From Mucilaginibacter sp. OK283 (GTDB taxonomy: Bacteria > Bacteroidota > Bacteroidia > Sphingobacteriales > Sphingobacteriaceae), in contig NZ_FODR01000003.1 of assembly GCF_900110415.1 (NCBI RefSeq), positions 248,001 through 312,000 of the forward strand: DNA of 64,000 bases. Direction: 5' to 3'. Below the pieces are notes generated by a model. That model was not told where the DNA came from. It searched no databases and worked only from the letters and a program-made list of their open reading frames with translations. The translations under genes were made by a program, and so were the position numbers. Positions 17,875 through 25,955 of this stretch are shown one piece after another (the stretch's first letter is position 1; the number at the start of each line of letters is the position of its first letter).

Positions 17875-18078
17875 TTCAGATGTGCAGATATCAAATTTTA
17901 GATGTGCAGATTTTTGTCTGAACTCGGATTAAGCAGATTTGTCAGATTTTTTGGATTTTGATTTGCAAAATCAGAAAAATCCTTTAATCTGTTTAATCCG
18001 AGTATAGAAAACATTCAAAACCGATGAAAATTATGCTCTCAATCTGCACATCTGAAATCTAAAATCTGCACATTTGAA
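17875..18078. repeat. Nested inverted repeat of the GATGTGCAGATTT family
   Basis: Outer arms are built from GATGTGCAGAT and its complement ATCTGCACATC. An inner pair of arms, ACTCGGATTAA at 17922 and TTAATCCGAGT ending at 18003, encloses further AT-rich complementarity. The nuclease start codon follows three bases after it. Related motifs occur at 25819-25936 and 52479-52502. Confidence 0.75.
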
Positions 18079-18080
18079 AA

Positions 18081-18650
18081 ATGTTCAAAAAGTATTCCTC
18101 GCTACTCCTTATCATCATTCTCCTGCTCTGGGCTTGCAACCCCAAGCCAGAATACCTTTATAAAGTGGTAAAAATAAAAGATGGCGATACCATTGGCCTG
18201 CTTAGCAGCGATAACCGGCAAATGACTGTAAGGCTGGCCGAAGTGGATTGTCCCGAAAAAACACAGGCCTTTGGGCAGGCAGCTAAAAAGTTTACTTCGG
18301 ATTTGTGCTTTGGCAAGTATGTAAAACTGGTAGGTAACGTGCATGACCGTTATGGCCGCACCGTTGCATTGGTTATTTTGGAGGACGGCACCAATGTAAA
18401 TTACCAGCTGGTAAAAAGCGGTTACGCCTGGCAATACAAGCAATACTCGCAAAATGCCCAGCTGGCAGGGTATGAGCAGGAGGCCCGCCAAAGCAGGCTG
18501 GGCCTTTGGGCCGATGCCAACCCGACACCGCCATGGGAGTACCGGCGGGAGAAAAAGCCGGCATACCACATCGGCCAAACCGACAGCCTGCAGCACAAAC
18601 CAAAAAAACATTACCACAAGCGTAAACCAAAGCTTGAAGAAGTATATTAA
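18081..18650 (+). CDS. Thermonuclease (SNase)-like lipoprotein
   Basis: This 189-residue protein has a lipoprotein signal peptide with lipobox LLWAC (Cys19), so it is expected on a membrane facing the periplasm or surface. The SNase fold is clear from KIKDGDTI (Asp34, Asp36), the catalytic VRLAEVDCPE (Arg51, Glu59) and DRYGR (Arg93). These match the catalytic Arg, Glu and Arg of staphylococcal nuclease. The end is rich in His, Lys and Pro. Predicted role is Ca-dependent cleavage of DNA and RNA outside the cytoplasm. The gene starts right after a long palindromic repeat, and its promoter is not obvious. Confidence 0.88.
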   Translation: MFKKYSSLLLIIILLLWACNPKPEYLYKVVKIKDGDTIGLLSSDNRQMTVRLAEVDCPEKTQAFGQAAKKFTSDLCFGKYVKLVGNVHDRYGRTVALVILEDGTNVNYQLVKSGYAWQYKQYSQNAQLAGYEQEARQSRLGLWADANPTPPWEYRREKKPAYHIGQTDSLQHKPKKHYHKRKPKLEEVY

Positions 18651-18689
18651 AACCTTAACTTTATAGTCGATATCCCCCTCATTTGACTG

Positions 18690-21131
18690 ATGAAATTTAT
18701 AAAAGCGTTTTTTTCCATAACCTTTACCCTTGCTCTCATCTGGGTGCTGCAAACCAAAATTGGCCCGGTACCGCCGGTTGGCAGGTTTTTAAGCCCGGCG
18801 GATGGTTTTTGGCAAAATGCCGAGAGTAAGCATATTTTAGCTTCGCGTACATTAAATCTTCCAGGGCTTACCGGCAAGGTTGTTATCAAATATGATGAAA
18901 ACCGCATCCCCCATATATTTGCCGAAAACGAACACGATTTGTACTACGCTCAGGGTTATGTAACCGCAACGGAGCGCCTTTGGCAACTGGACATACAAAC
19001 CCGGAGTGCTGCAGGGAGGCTTGCCGAAATTGCAGGCCCGCAGGCTTTGGAGATTGACCGTTACCACCGCCGCATGGGCATGGTTTACGGCGCCGAAAAT
19101 TCGTTGAAAGAAATGATGGCGGCCAAACCCATCCGCGAAATGATTTTGGCTTATACAGATGGCATCAACGCCTACATACACCAGCTTGGCCCGCGCGAAT
19201 ATCCGCTGGAGTTTAAATTACTGGATTATGCCCCCGAAGATTTTAAACCTATCAATTGCGCCTTTTTATTAAAGCTGATGTCCGAAACGCTGGCGGGTGG
19301 CTCCAACGAGTTTGCCATGAGTAATGTGCTGAAAAAGTTTGGCGCCAATGCTACTAACAACCTGTTCCCGGATTATCCTATGCGCGAAGATCCTATTATT
19401 CCCGCAGGTACCAAATGGAACTTTAAGCCATTGTCTATCCCAAAACCATCCGGCAGTTTTTTGGCAGCTATGAATGATAGCGCCAAACGAGTAGTAAAAG
19501 AGGAAGGCATTGGCAGTAATAACTGGGCGGTTGCAGGCAGCAAAACTGCTAATGGTTACCCTATTTTGGCTAATGACCCGCACCTGAATTTAACCTATCC
19601 ATCCATCTGGTTCCAGCTGCAGCTTTCGGCGCCGGGGGTAAATGTGTATGGTGTAAGTTTGCCGGGAGCGCCCAGCATTATATTGGGTTTTAACAACAAC
19701 ATTAGCTGGGGCATTACCAACGTAGATGCCGATGTGCTTGATTGGTACCAGGTTAAATTCAAGGATGATAAAAAGAACGAATACTGGTATAATAACCGGT
19801 GGAATAAAACCACCCGCAGGATAGAGGTAATTAATATCCGCGGCCAAAAACCTTTAATTGATACTGTTATTTACACCCATCACGGGCCGGTAGTTTACGA
19901 AGATAAAAGTAAAGCCACCGCGCATACCCCCGGTTTTGTGCCCATTGGCGATGCCCTGCGATGGATAGCGCACGACAAATCAAACGAGTTGATGACGATG
20001 TACATCCTGAACCATGGTAAAAACTACGACGATTACCGCAAGGCGCTTACTTATTTTAATGCCCCGGCTTCCAACTTTGTATTTGCCAGCAAGGATAAAG
20101 ATATCGCCATAACCCCCAACGGTAAATTCCCGCTGAAATATAAAGACCAGGGCAAGTTTATACTGGATGGCACCGACCCGGCCGACGACTGGCACGGCTG
20201 GATCCCGTTTGATCAAAACCCAACGGTTAAAAACCCGCCGCGTGGGTTTGTAAGTTCGGCCAACCAATCATCAACAGATCAAACGTACCCGTACTATATC
20301 AACTGGCAGTTTGCGCCCTACCAGCGCGGCAAGCGCATTAACGACAGGCTTAGCGTGATGCACAACGCTACTGTAGATAGTATGCGGATATTACAGACGG
20401 ATGTATACAGCATCCGTGCCCGGGATGTGATGCCTGTGCTGCTAAAATATCTTGATGCCAGCAAGCTGGATAAAACCCAAACTGTAGCTTATAATACCGT
20501 GAAAAACTGGGATAAAAACTTCGCAATAAGTTCAGTTGGTGCAACCATTTTTAATGCATGGTGGCTTAAAATATATAATATGATATGGAATGATGATTTT
20601 GCCGCCAAAAAGCTGCGGGATAATTACCCATCAATGGACCGTACCGAAAAACTGATAGCCAAAGAGCCCAATTCAAAATGGTTTGATGATACCCGTACCC
20701 CGGTTAAAGAAACCTGTACCGAGATTATAAATGCAGCGTTTACCAACGTGGTTGATGATATGGTACACAAATACGGTCAGCCCGGCAAAGCCTGGCAATG
20801 GGGGATGGTTAAAAAAATGGAGATAGCCCACCTTACCAACCAGGAAGCCCTAAGCTCCGGCAATTTTGAATCGGGCGGAACAGGATCAACCATCAACGCC
20901 TTAAATAACGGGCACGGCCCATCGTGGCGCATGGTGGTACAAATGGGGCCTACGGTAAAAGGCTACGGCATCTTCCCCGGTGGCGAAAGCGGCAATCCCG
21001 GCAGCTTTTATTACGATGATATGCTCAAAACCTGGCAAAACGGCGAGCTGAAAGAATTGCTGTTCATGCAATCGCCAACCGAAAAATCAAGCCGTATTAA
21101 AACGACCTTAACCATCAGCAATCAAAAATAA
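18690..21131 (+). CDS. Penicillin acylase family protein (Ntn hydrolase)
   Basis: This 813-residue exported or membrane-anchored enzyme has an N-terminal hydrophobic segment (about 5-22). The alpha-chain part has IPHIFAENEHDLYYAQGYVTA. The beta chain should begin at Ser276 in GIGSNNWAVAGSKTA, which would become the N-terminal nucleophile after self-cleavage. Further conserved pieces are NDPHL, GITNVDADVLDWY and GGESGNPGS. The family hydrolyses amides such as beta-lactams, acyl-homoserine lactones or cyclic imides; the substrate here is unknown. A small membrane protein gene follows after 4 bp and is probably co-transcribed. Confidence 0.9.
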   Translation: MKFIKAFFSITFTLALIWVLQTKIGPVPPVGRFLSPADGFWQNAESKHILASRTLNLPGLTGKVVIKYDENRIPHIFAENEHDLYYAQGYVTATERLWQLDIQTRSAAGRLAEIAGPQALEIDRYHRRMGMVYGAENSLKEMMAAKPIREMILAYTDGINAYIHQLGPREYPLEFKLLDYAPEDFKPINCAFLLKLMSETLAGGSNEFAMSNVLKKFGANATNNLFPDYPMREDPIIPAGTKWNFKPLSIPKPSGSFLAAMNDSAKRVVKEEGIGSNNWAVAGSKTANGYPILANDPHLNLTYPSIWFQLQLSAPGVNVYGVSLPGAPSIILGFNNNISWGITNVDADVLDWYQVKFKDDKKNEYWYNNRWNKTTRRIEVINIRGQKPLIDTVIYTHHGPVVYEDKSKATAHTPGFVPIGDALRWIAHDKSNELMTMYILNHGKNYDDYRKALTYFNAPASNFVFASKDKDIAITPNGKFPLKYKDQGKFILDGTDPADDWHGWIPFDQNPTVKNPPRGFVSSANQSSTDQTYPYYINWQFAPYQRGKRINDRLSVMHNATVDSMRILQTDVYSIRARDVMPVLLKYLDASKLDKTQTVAYNTVKNWDKNFAISSVGATIFNAWWLKIYNMIWNDDFAAKKLRDNYPSMDRTEKLIAKEPNSKWFDDTRTPVKETCTEIINAAFTNVVDDMVHKYGQPGKAWQWGMVKKMEIAHLTNQEALSSGNFESGGTGSTINALNNGHGPSWRMVVQMGPTVKGYGIFPGGESGNPGSFYYDDMLKTWQNGELKELLFMQSPTEKSSRIKTTLTISNQK

Positions 21132-21135
21132 GCTT

Positions 21136-21483
21136 ATGTTATTCCTCATCATCCTCATATTATCTTTTGCAAGCGGTTTCTTTTTACCCTGGTGGGTTGT
21201 GGCCATAGCCGCGTTTTTGGCCGCGTTGTTTGCCGGTAAAACAGCAAGGCAGGCATTTATCTCGGGCTTTGGCGCTGTGTTTATTGTATGGGTGGTGCTG
21301 GCCCTGTTTAAAAGTATCCCTAACGATCACATTTTGGCCAAACGCATAGCCGCATTGTTTCATTTGCCGTCGTGGTGGTTAATACTGGTTATTACTGGTG
21401 TAGTTGGTGGTTTGGTGGCGGGATTTGCGGCCTTATCAGGGCTTTTGGTTAAGAAAGCCTTTGAAAAGGAAGAGGTGGTTTAA
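21136..21483 (+). CDS. Small integral membrane protein
   Basis: The 115-residue product is almost entirely hydrophobic. It appears to have four membrane segments: about 1-18, 20-36, 45-62 and 78-104. No functional motif is recognised. It starts 4 bp after the penicillin acylase gene, so translation coupling and an associated envelope role are plausible, but this is inference from spacing only. Confidence 0.75.
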   Translation: MLFLIILILSFASGFFLPWWVVAIAAFLAALFAGKTARQAFISGFGAVFIVWVVLALFKSIPNDHILAKRIAALFHLPSWWLILVITGVVGGLVAGFAALSGLLVKKAFEKEEVV

Positions 21484-22213
21484 TAAACAGATACCAGATA
21501 AATGGGCCGTTCCTACGGAACTTTAAACAGGTATGGTTGCGTTGTCCACGGGTTGAAACCCGTGGCTAATAAATGCCCCGTCCGCTATGCGGACTTTGGT
21601 GCGGGGGACAGAATACATTATATGTAAGGTGAGAAGCTATCTAAAAACGAGATTTATTCATTGCCGTTGACTTTAGTCAACGGTAAAAGAAGGTATCATT
21701 GCTGGCTTTAACCAAATTATTCAGTGGAATTTGGCTAAAGCCATTCTCTTCTTAGTCATTATTCCGTTGACTAAAGTCAACGGAAATGATTTATATCTGA
21801 TACATAAATAATCTAAATCAAATTTAGGAGGTTCTTAGAACTGGAAACTTTCGGCTCAATTCTGAATGAATTGTATTATCGGGCATCTGTCCTTAATTCA
21901 TCAAGTTTTGCGCTTGCAGTTCCCCAAGGGCGTAGCCCTGGCACATTTTGTAGCAACGGGTTTCAACCCGTTGAATACATAAACAATAACAATTTAGTGC
22001 CATCGGCACGGTTCATTTTAATTGTCCCGCATCATCAAGATGGAAACCAATTATATATAAATTATCTACCCAAACCCGCTACACAAGATTGTGCTAAAAT
22101 TTAGGGGGGGCCAAATTTTGTTTACCATAAAATTTATCAAAGCGACACCACTTTCCAAATCCCTCATTAAAATTCATTAGCTTTGATATAACCGTTTATA
22201 AAATCAGCCAAAC
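21484..22213. repeat. 730-bp intergenic cluster of short palindromes
   Basis: The gap holds no credible ORF up to the small membrane gene. It contains many short perfect palindromes of the type spread through Bacteroidota genomes: CCACGGGTTGAAACCCGTGG near 21547, CCGTTGACTTTAGTCAACGG near 21664, CCGTTGACTAAAGTCAACGG at 21764-21783 and AACGGGTTTCAACCCGTT at 21955-21972. 21806-21847 resembles the ends of the MITE-like element at 63661-63851. Such palindromes are elsewhere linked to REP-associated transposases, but none is encoded in the window. Confidence 0.75.
22178..22185 (+). promoter_or_regulatory. Candidate -7 box
   Basis: TAGCTTTG matches TAnnTTTG exactly and lies 28 bp before ATG 22214. 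No TTG is seen at the expected distance upstream. It supports the plus-strand reading of the small gene that follows. Confidence 0.4.
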
Positions 22214-22504
22214 ATGAGGATAAAAGTAATACACACGTTACTTGCCATCTTAGTTTTTGTTTTTTTGACCGTATTTTACTGCAAAAATGACGCTCCTGTT
22301 GATGGTGTAATATCAGTGTGCTTCCCCTGGCTTGCTTATTGGGACCTTGGTGGGAAAACAGCCGACCATCGGCGCCATGAATATTTTTCTTCTCTTTGCT
22401 TATTGAATTTAGGCATTGCCTCACTCAGCATAGTAACCTGTAACGTGATGTTTCATTTACTATACCTCCGAAAGAACTATCTAACCACTTATAAAACCAG
22501 CTAA
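22214..22504 (+). CDS. Small membrane protein, hypothetical
   Basis: The 96-residue product has a hydrophobic N-terminal segment (TLLAILVFVFLTVFYC) and a second one near residues 62-86 (LCLLNLGIASLSIVTCNVMFHLL), so two membrane passes are likely. The frame competes with an antisense ORF at 22167-22424. I prefer the plus strand because of the -7 box at 22178 and because it ends 3 bp before the FAH-family start, as expected for an operon. No family is recognised. Confidence 0.55.
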   Translation: MRIKVIHTLLAILVFVFLTVFYCKNDAPVDGVISVCFPWLAYWDLGGKTADHRRHEYFSSLCLLNLGIASLSIVTCNVMFHLLYLRKNYLTTYKTS

Positions 22505-22507
22505 GCC

Positions 22508-23506
22508 ATGAAATTAGTATCCTACAAAACCGAAGACCGGGAGCATTTGGGCGTTTTTGTAAACGGCCATATTTATAACCTCAACTCCTGCGATAAGCTG
22601 ATACCCGATAATATGAACGAGTTTTTGTGGGGCGGCGATGAACTGATGGATCACGCACGCAGGGTACACGCCGCAATCAGCAGTGGTAGCATGGAAGCTA
22701 AAGAAGAGTTGTTTTTTGAGTTAATGGCCCCCGTGCCTCACCCATCATCATGTCGCGATGCCTACGCCTTCAGGCAGCATGTAGAAACCGCCCGCCGTAA
22801 CCGTGGTGTTGCCATGATCCCCGAATTTGACCAATACCCTATATTTTATTTCACCAATCATAACGCCATACAAGGCGCCGGCGAAATTGAATGCATGCCC
22901 GATCATTTTGATAAGCTTGATTTTGAACTGGAAGTAGCTGTTGTACTTAATAAAAAAGGCCGCAACATCAGGGCGGTTGATGCGGATAATTTTATTGCCG
23001 GGTTTATGATCATGAACGATATGAGCGCCCGCACCCTGCAAAGGGAAGAGATGCTGCTAAACCTTGGGCCTGCAAAAGGAAAAGATTTTTCGACGGTGAT
23101 TGGCCCCTGGCTGGTGACGCCTGATGATCTGGAAAAATATAAGGTACCGGCCAAACCGGGCCATACAGGCAATGCCTATAACCTGGACATGAAATGCGTG
23201 GTAAACGGTAAACAGGTATCTGCCGGCAATATGGCCGATATGGAATGGACCTTCGCCGAGATCATCGAGCGTTGCGCCTATGGATGCGATGTATTGCCCG
23301 GCGATGTGATAGGATCCGGAACGGTTGGTACGGGTTGTTTCCTGGAACTAAACGGAACGGGATTATCAAACGACGCAACTTATCAGCCCCAGTGGCTAAA
23401 AGATGGCGACTTGGTAGAAATGGAAGTTACCGGCCTGGGTATGCTTGGTAATATAATTACAAAGGCAAAAGACGATTTTTCGATACTAAGCTTGAAGAAG
23501 AAATAG
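22508..23506 (+). CDS. Fumarylacetoacetate hydrolase family protein
   Basis: The 332-residue enzyme shows the FAH C-terminal catalytic fold. HNAIQGAGEIECMP is followed by metal-ligand strands DFELEVAVVL and MNDMSARTLQREEM. GPAKGKDFSTVIGPWLVTPDD and the closing GSGTVGTGCFLEL are also typical. Family members cleave or hydrate carbon-carbon bonds in aromatic-acid degradation (fumarylacetoacetate or acylpyruvates). The specific substrate is not evident and no other aromatic degradation gene is adjacent. Translation probably follows the small gene ending at 22504. Confidence 0.88.
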   Translation: MKLVSYKTEDREHLGVFVNGHIYNLNSCDKLIPDNMNEFLWGGDELMDHARRVHAAISSGSMEAKEELFFELMAPVPHPSSCRDAYAFRQHVETARRNRGVAMIPEFDQYPIFYFTNHNAIQGAGEIECMPDHFDKLDFELEVAVVLNKKGRNIRAVDADNFIAGFMIMNDMSARTLQREEMLLNLGPAKGKDFSTVIGPWLVTPDDLEKYKVPAKPGHTGNAYNLDMKCVVNGKQVSAGNMADMEWTFAEIIERCAYGCDVLPGDVIGSGTVGTGCFLELNGTGLSNDATYQPQWLKDGDLVEMEVTGLGMLGNIITKAKDDFSILSLKKK

Positions 23507-23507
23507 T

Positions 23508-23585
23508 TCGAAGTCTAAAGTTCGAAGTCTTAAGTTTTAAGTCACAACCAAATCAGACTCAAAACTTAAGACTTCGGACTTTAGA
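23508..23585. repeat. Long inverted repeat after the FAH gene
   Basis: The motif AGTCTAAAGTTCGAAGTCTT on the left is mirrored by AAGACTTCGGACTTTAGACT on the right, around a short loop. It separates convergent genes and may act as a bidirectional terminator, although it lacks a clean T-tract. Similar AAGTCTTAAG motifs occur near 5790 and 63610. Confidence 0.65.
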
Positions 23586-24260
23586 CTATTTAAAGGCTTT
23601 TAAAGCATCTTTCAAGTCCTTAACCTCTTCCGAGTCGTTTTTGGCGCTTGCAAAAATATCCTGCGAAGAATCGGTATTGCCATAATAATTTTCGTCGGCG
23701 TTGTTATCAATATTCAGGCCCGAACCATTCAGGCTGATGCCCGCAAAAAGGCCGCGGCTGCGCGAATAGGAATAAATTTCGGCCTCCAGTTTGTAATCGG
23801 TAGTGGCCGATTTATTGCGGTTAACAGGTCCCGCTGCTGCCGATATATCGCCACCGATAGTGAAATTGCCTTTTTTGATATCAGTTAACACGCTTTTGTG
23901 ACGGAAAACCAGGATCAGATCAACAGATTGTACACCTATCTGGAAACCAACGCTGCCACCTGTAAGGGTAACAAAAACCGGGTCGCTCCATTTACCATCG
24001 GCAAGCTTCACCATAGCCACTCCCTTGCCGCGTTTACCGCCAATACCCAGGCCGGCATTAATCAATTTAGGGATGATTACGATGCCTTCATATTTTTTCA
24101 TCAGTTCGGCCGGGATGCTTTCTTTCATCTCAGCAAAGTTTTTCAGCACATTGGCCGAATTTTGGATCCGCTCCGTTTCCTTATCGTCGGCTTTGGCCGA
24201 TATCAGCACAAAAAAAAGGCTTAATATTAACGGGAATTTTAACAGTTTTAACGTTTTCAT
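23586..24260 (-). CDS. SYLF-domain (YSC84-like) exported protein, copy 1
   Basis: This 224-residue protein has a signal peptide (MKTLKLLKFPLILSLFFVLI, cleavage near SAKA). The SYLF lipid-binding domain follows, with KYEGIVIIPKLINAGLGIGGKRGKGV, TGGSVGFQIGVQSVDLILVF and FTIGGDISAAAGPV. In eukaryotes the family binds phosphoinositides; the role of the bacterial exported forms is not known. It is second in a tandem pair of close paralogues on the minus strand, separated by about 245 bp containing a perfect hairpin. The divergence is concentrated near the C terminus and in the signal peptide region. Confidence 0.88.
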   Translation of the reverse strand: MKTLKLLKFPLILSLFFVLISAKADDKETERIQNSANVLKNFAEMKESIPAELMKKYEGIVIIPKLINAGLGIGGKRGKGVAMVKLADGKWSDPVFVTLTGGSVGFQIGVQSVDLILVFRHKSVLTDIKKGNFTIGGDISAAAGPVNRNKSATTDYKLEAEIYSYSRSRGLFAGISLNGSGLNIDNNADENYYGNTDSSQDIFASAKNDSEEVKDLKDALKAFK

Positions 24261-24387
24261 GGGGTGTATAAATTAAATGCAATGTTAGCAATTAACGTAA
24301 GCAACTCATAAAACGTGCAGTTGTTTGTGTTATTTATTAACCTTTGTGTGACTTACGGGAGAATCGCGGTAAATAAACCTGTAACTT

Positions 24388-24430
24388 AAATCAATGGCGA
24401 TGAAGTTAAATAACTCATCGCCATTGATTT
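24388..24430. terminator. Perfect 16-bp hairpin between SYLF genes
   Basis: Arms 24388-24403 and 24415-24430 are fully complementary around an 11-base loop (core CAATGGCGATGA). It lies 76 bp after the upstream SYLF gene on the minus strand. There are only three T residues after it, so it may be an imperfect terminator or a dispersed palindrome. Confidence 0.5.
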
Positions 24431-24505
24431 GTTTAGGCTAAAGCCTAACCCGGTTGCTTTTTTTAAGCGGAAAAAACAAGCGGGTATTTGCTGGAATTGC
24501 AATGC

Positions 24506-25177
24506 TTAGAACGCATTTAACGTTTCCTTTAACCCAATAACCGACTCTTTTTTACTGGTAGATATGGCGAAAATATCCTTTGACGAATCGTTATTTCCGT
24601 AAAAACTGGCATTAGCCTTTTTGTCGATACCAAGGTTCGAGCCATTGATGGTAATGCCGGCAAATAAGCCCCGGCTGCGCGAGTACGAGTATATCTCGGC
24701 CTCCAGTTTGTGATCGGTACTGGCTGTCGAACTGCGGCCAACCGGACCGGCTGCTGCCGAGATATCGCCACCAATGGTAAAGTCGCCGTTTTTAACTTTG
24801 GTTAACACGCCCTTATGGCGGAACACCAAAACCAGGTCGACTGATTGTACGCCAACCTGCAAGCCAAAGCTGCCACCGGTTAATGTAACAAAAACGGGGT
24901 TGCTCCACTTGCCGTCGGGCAGCTTAACCATAGCCACGCCTTTGCCGCGTTTACCACCAATGCCTAAACCGGCATTGATTAGTTTGGGTATAATTACAAT
25001 GCCCTCGTATTGTTGAAGCAATTGGCGCGGGATGCTTTCTTTCATCTTGCTAAAATCCTTCAATACATTTGTGGCGCTATGCACACGTTCGTTTTCCTTG
25101 TCGCCGGCTTTGGCCGATACCAATACAAAGAACAGGCTAAGCATCAATGGGATAGCCAAAAATTTTAACGTTTTCAT
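24506..25177 (-). CDS. SYLF-domain (YSC84-like) exported protein, copy 2
   Basis: This 223-residue paralogue of the protein at 23586-24260 has the same layout: signal peptide ending near SAKA, then IVIIPKLINAGLGIGGKRG, VGVQSVDLVLVFRHKGV, FTIGGDISAAAGPV and EIYSYSRSRGLFAG. Most of the SYLF core is identical between copies. A local tandem duplication is the simplest explanation. The upstream region to 25265 contains no repeat I recognise. Exported, probably lipid-associated; function unknown. Confidence 0.88.
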   Translation of the reverse strand: MKTLKFLAIPLMLSLFFVLVSAKAGDKENERVHSATNVLKDFSKMKESIPRQLLQQYEGIVIIPKLINAGLGIGGKRGKGVAMVKLPDGKWSNPVFVTLTGGSFGLQVGVQSVDLVLVFRHKGVLTKVKNGDFTIGGDISAAAGPVGRSSTASTDHKLEAEIYSYSRSRGLFAGITINGSNLGIDKKANASFYGNNDSSKDIFAISTSKKESVIGLKETLNAF

Positions 25178-25265
25178 GGGGTATGATATTTAATGTAATA
25201 GTTGATATAGAATTAACCCATAAATCCCATCGGTTGTTTTTAAATTAAATTATTTAACTGTATTG

Positions 25266-25745
25266 TTATCTCCGTTCAATTTTGCAGATAAAACAACAGG
25301 CCTGGGCGTTGCGCGCATGCAGGTATTCGATATCGGGATGCTGGTCAAATAAATCGTTTATCAAGTCATCTATGTCAGCATCGCCAACCAAACGGGTCAC
25401 CGCCATCATCTGATCTTTATTGTATCCAATAAGTGATAGCGGGAAGCTTTGTTTATTCGCCTTAATTTCCGGCGGGAAACGGAATACATCGGTGTATTCT
25501 TCAACGTCTTCGGCATTCACAAACACTGGCCCAGGCTGGTTGTATGCATTCTCAAGTTCAAAGGGCGAGTGTTTAAATAACAATCGCTTGTCAACACCTT
25601 TGTTAAATGGTTTTAACGAGATGCGGCAGGGGCCCAGGCCGGTTGCCAGTTGTTCAACTACGGGGTTGCCAAAGTCGTCGGTCATGGTTGTTTTTATTTT
25701 TTGGACGAAGGCTTTGGATAGCGGGACGATTTTAAAATTGTTCAT
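25266..25745 (-). CDS. DUF1203 family protein
   Basis: I place the start at ATG 25745 (MNNFKIVPLSKAF), giving 159 residues. The longer frame reads through a repeat and through the LuxE-like gene on the other strand, so it is rejected. The DUF1203 pattern is present: PCRISLKPFNKG, then LLFKHSPFE, GPVFVNAEDVEEY and, at the end, YLHARNAQACCFICKIER. The biochemical role of the family is not known to me. A promoter of the Bacteroidota type lies just upstream (25767-25797, minus strand). Confidence 0.75.
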   Translation of the reverse strand: MNNFKIVPLSKAFVQKIKTTMTDDFGNPVVEQLATGLGPCRISLKPFNKGVDKRLLFKHSPFELENAYNQPGPVFVNAEDVEEYTDVFRFPPEIKANKQSFPLSLIGYNKDQMMAVTRLVGDADIDDLINDLFDQHPDIEYLHARNAQACCFICKIERR

Positions 25746-25766
25746 GATATTGTTTTTTATATAGAT

Positions 25767-25797
25767 CAAAGGTGGCGCAAGGGGGAATGAGTTCAAA
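25767..25797 (-). promoter_or_regulatory. Candidate promoter of the DUF1203 gene
   Basis: On the minus strand TTTG (25797-25794) is followed after exactly 19 bp by CACCTTTG (25774-25767), one base from the TAnnTTTG consensus. The start codon is 22 bp further. Confidence 0.55.
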
Positions 25798-25818
25798 CCC
25801 GGAACTTGCGGAAATCGA

Positions 25819-25936
25819 TTTGCAAGTGTGCAGATTTCAGATGTGCAGATTATTCTTCCCATTTTGTTGGGCAGTTCAAAGATTATAGATAGATAAAAAC
25901 ATCTACACATCTTGAATTTGAAATCTGCACATCTGA
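25819..25936. repeat. GATGTGCAGATTT-family inverted repeat
   Basis: The left part holds TGTGCAGATTTCAGATGTGC and the right part GAAATCTGCACATCTGAT, around a weakly complementary middle. It lies between divergent promoters and supplies the -33 region of the LuxE-like gene. Related copies are at 17875-18078 and 52479-52502. Confidence 0.7.
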
Positions 25937-25949
25937 TTCCATATCTTTG
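25917..25949 (+). promoter_or_regulatory. Promoter of the LuxE-like gene, giving an almost leaderless transcript
   Basis: TTTG at 25917-25920 is followed after 21 bp by a perfect TATCTTTG at 25942-25949. Initiation a few bases downstream would fall at or next to the ATG at 25956, so the mRNA would have little or no 5' leader. Confidence 0.6.
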
Positions 25950-25955
25950 CACCCG

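Noticed and set aside
22167..22424. Minus-strand 85-residue ORF
   Set aside because: It is antisense to the small membrane protein gene, which has a -7 box and operon spacing; its sequence shows no protein-like pattern.
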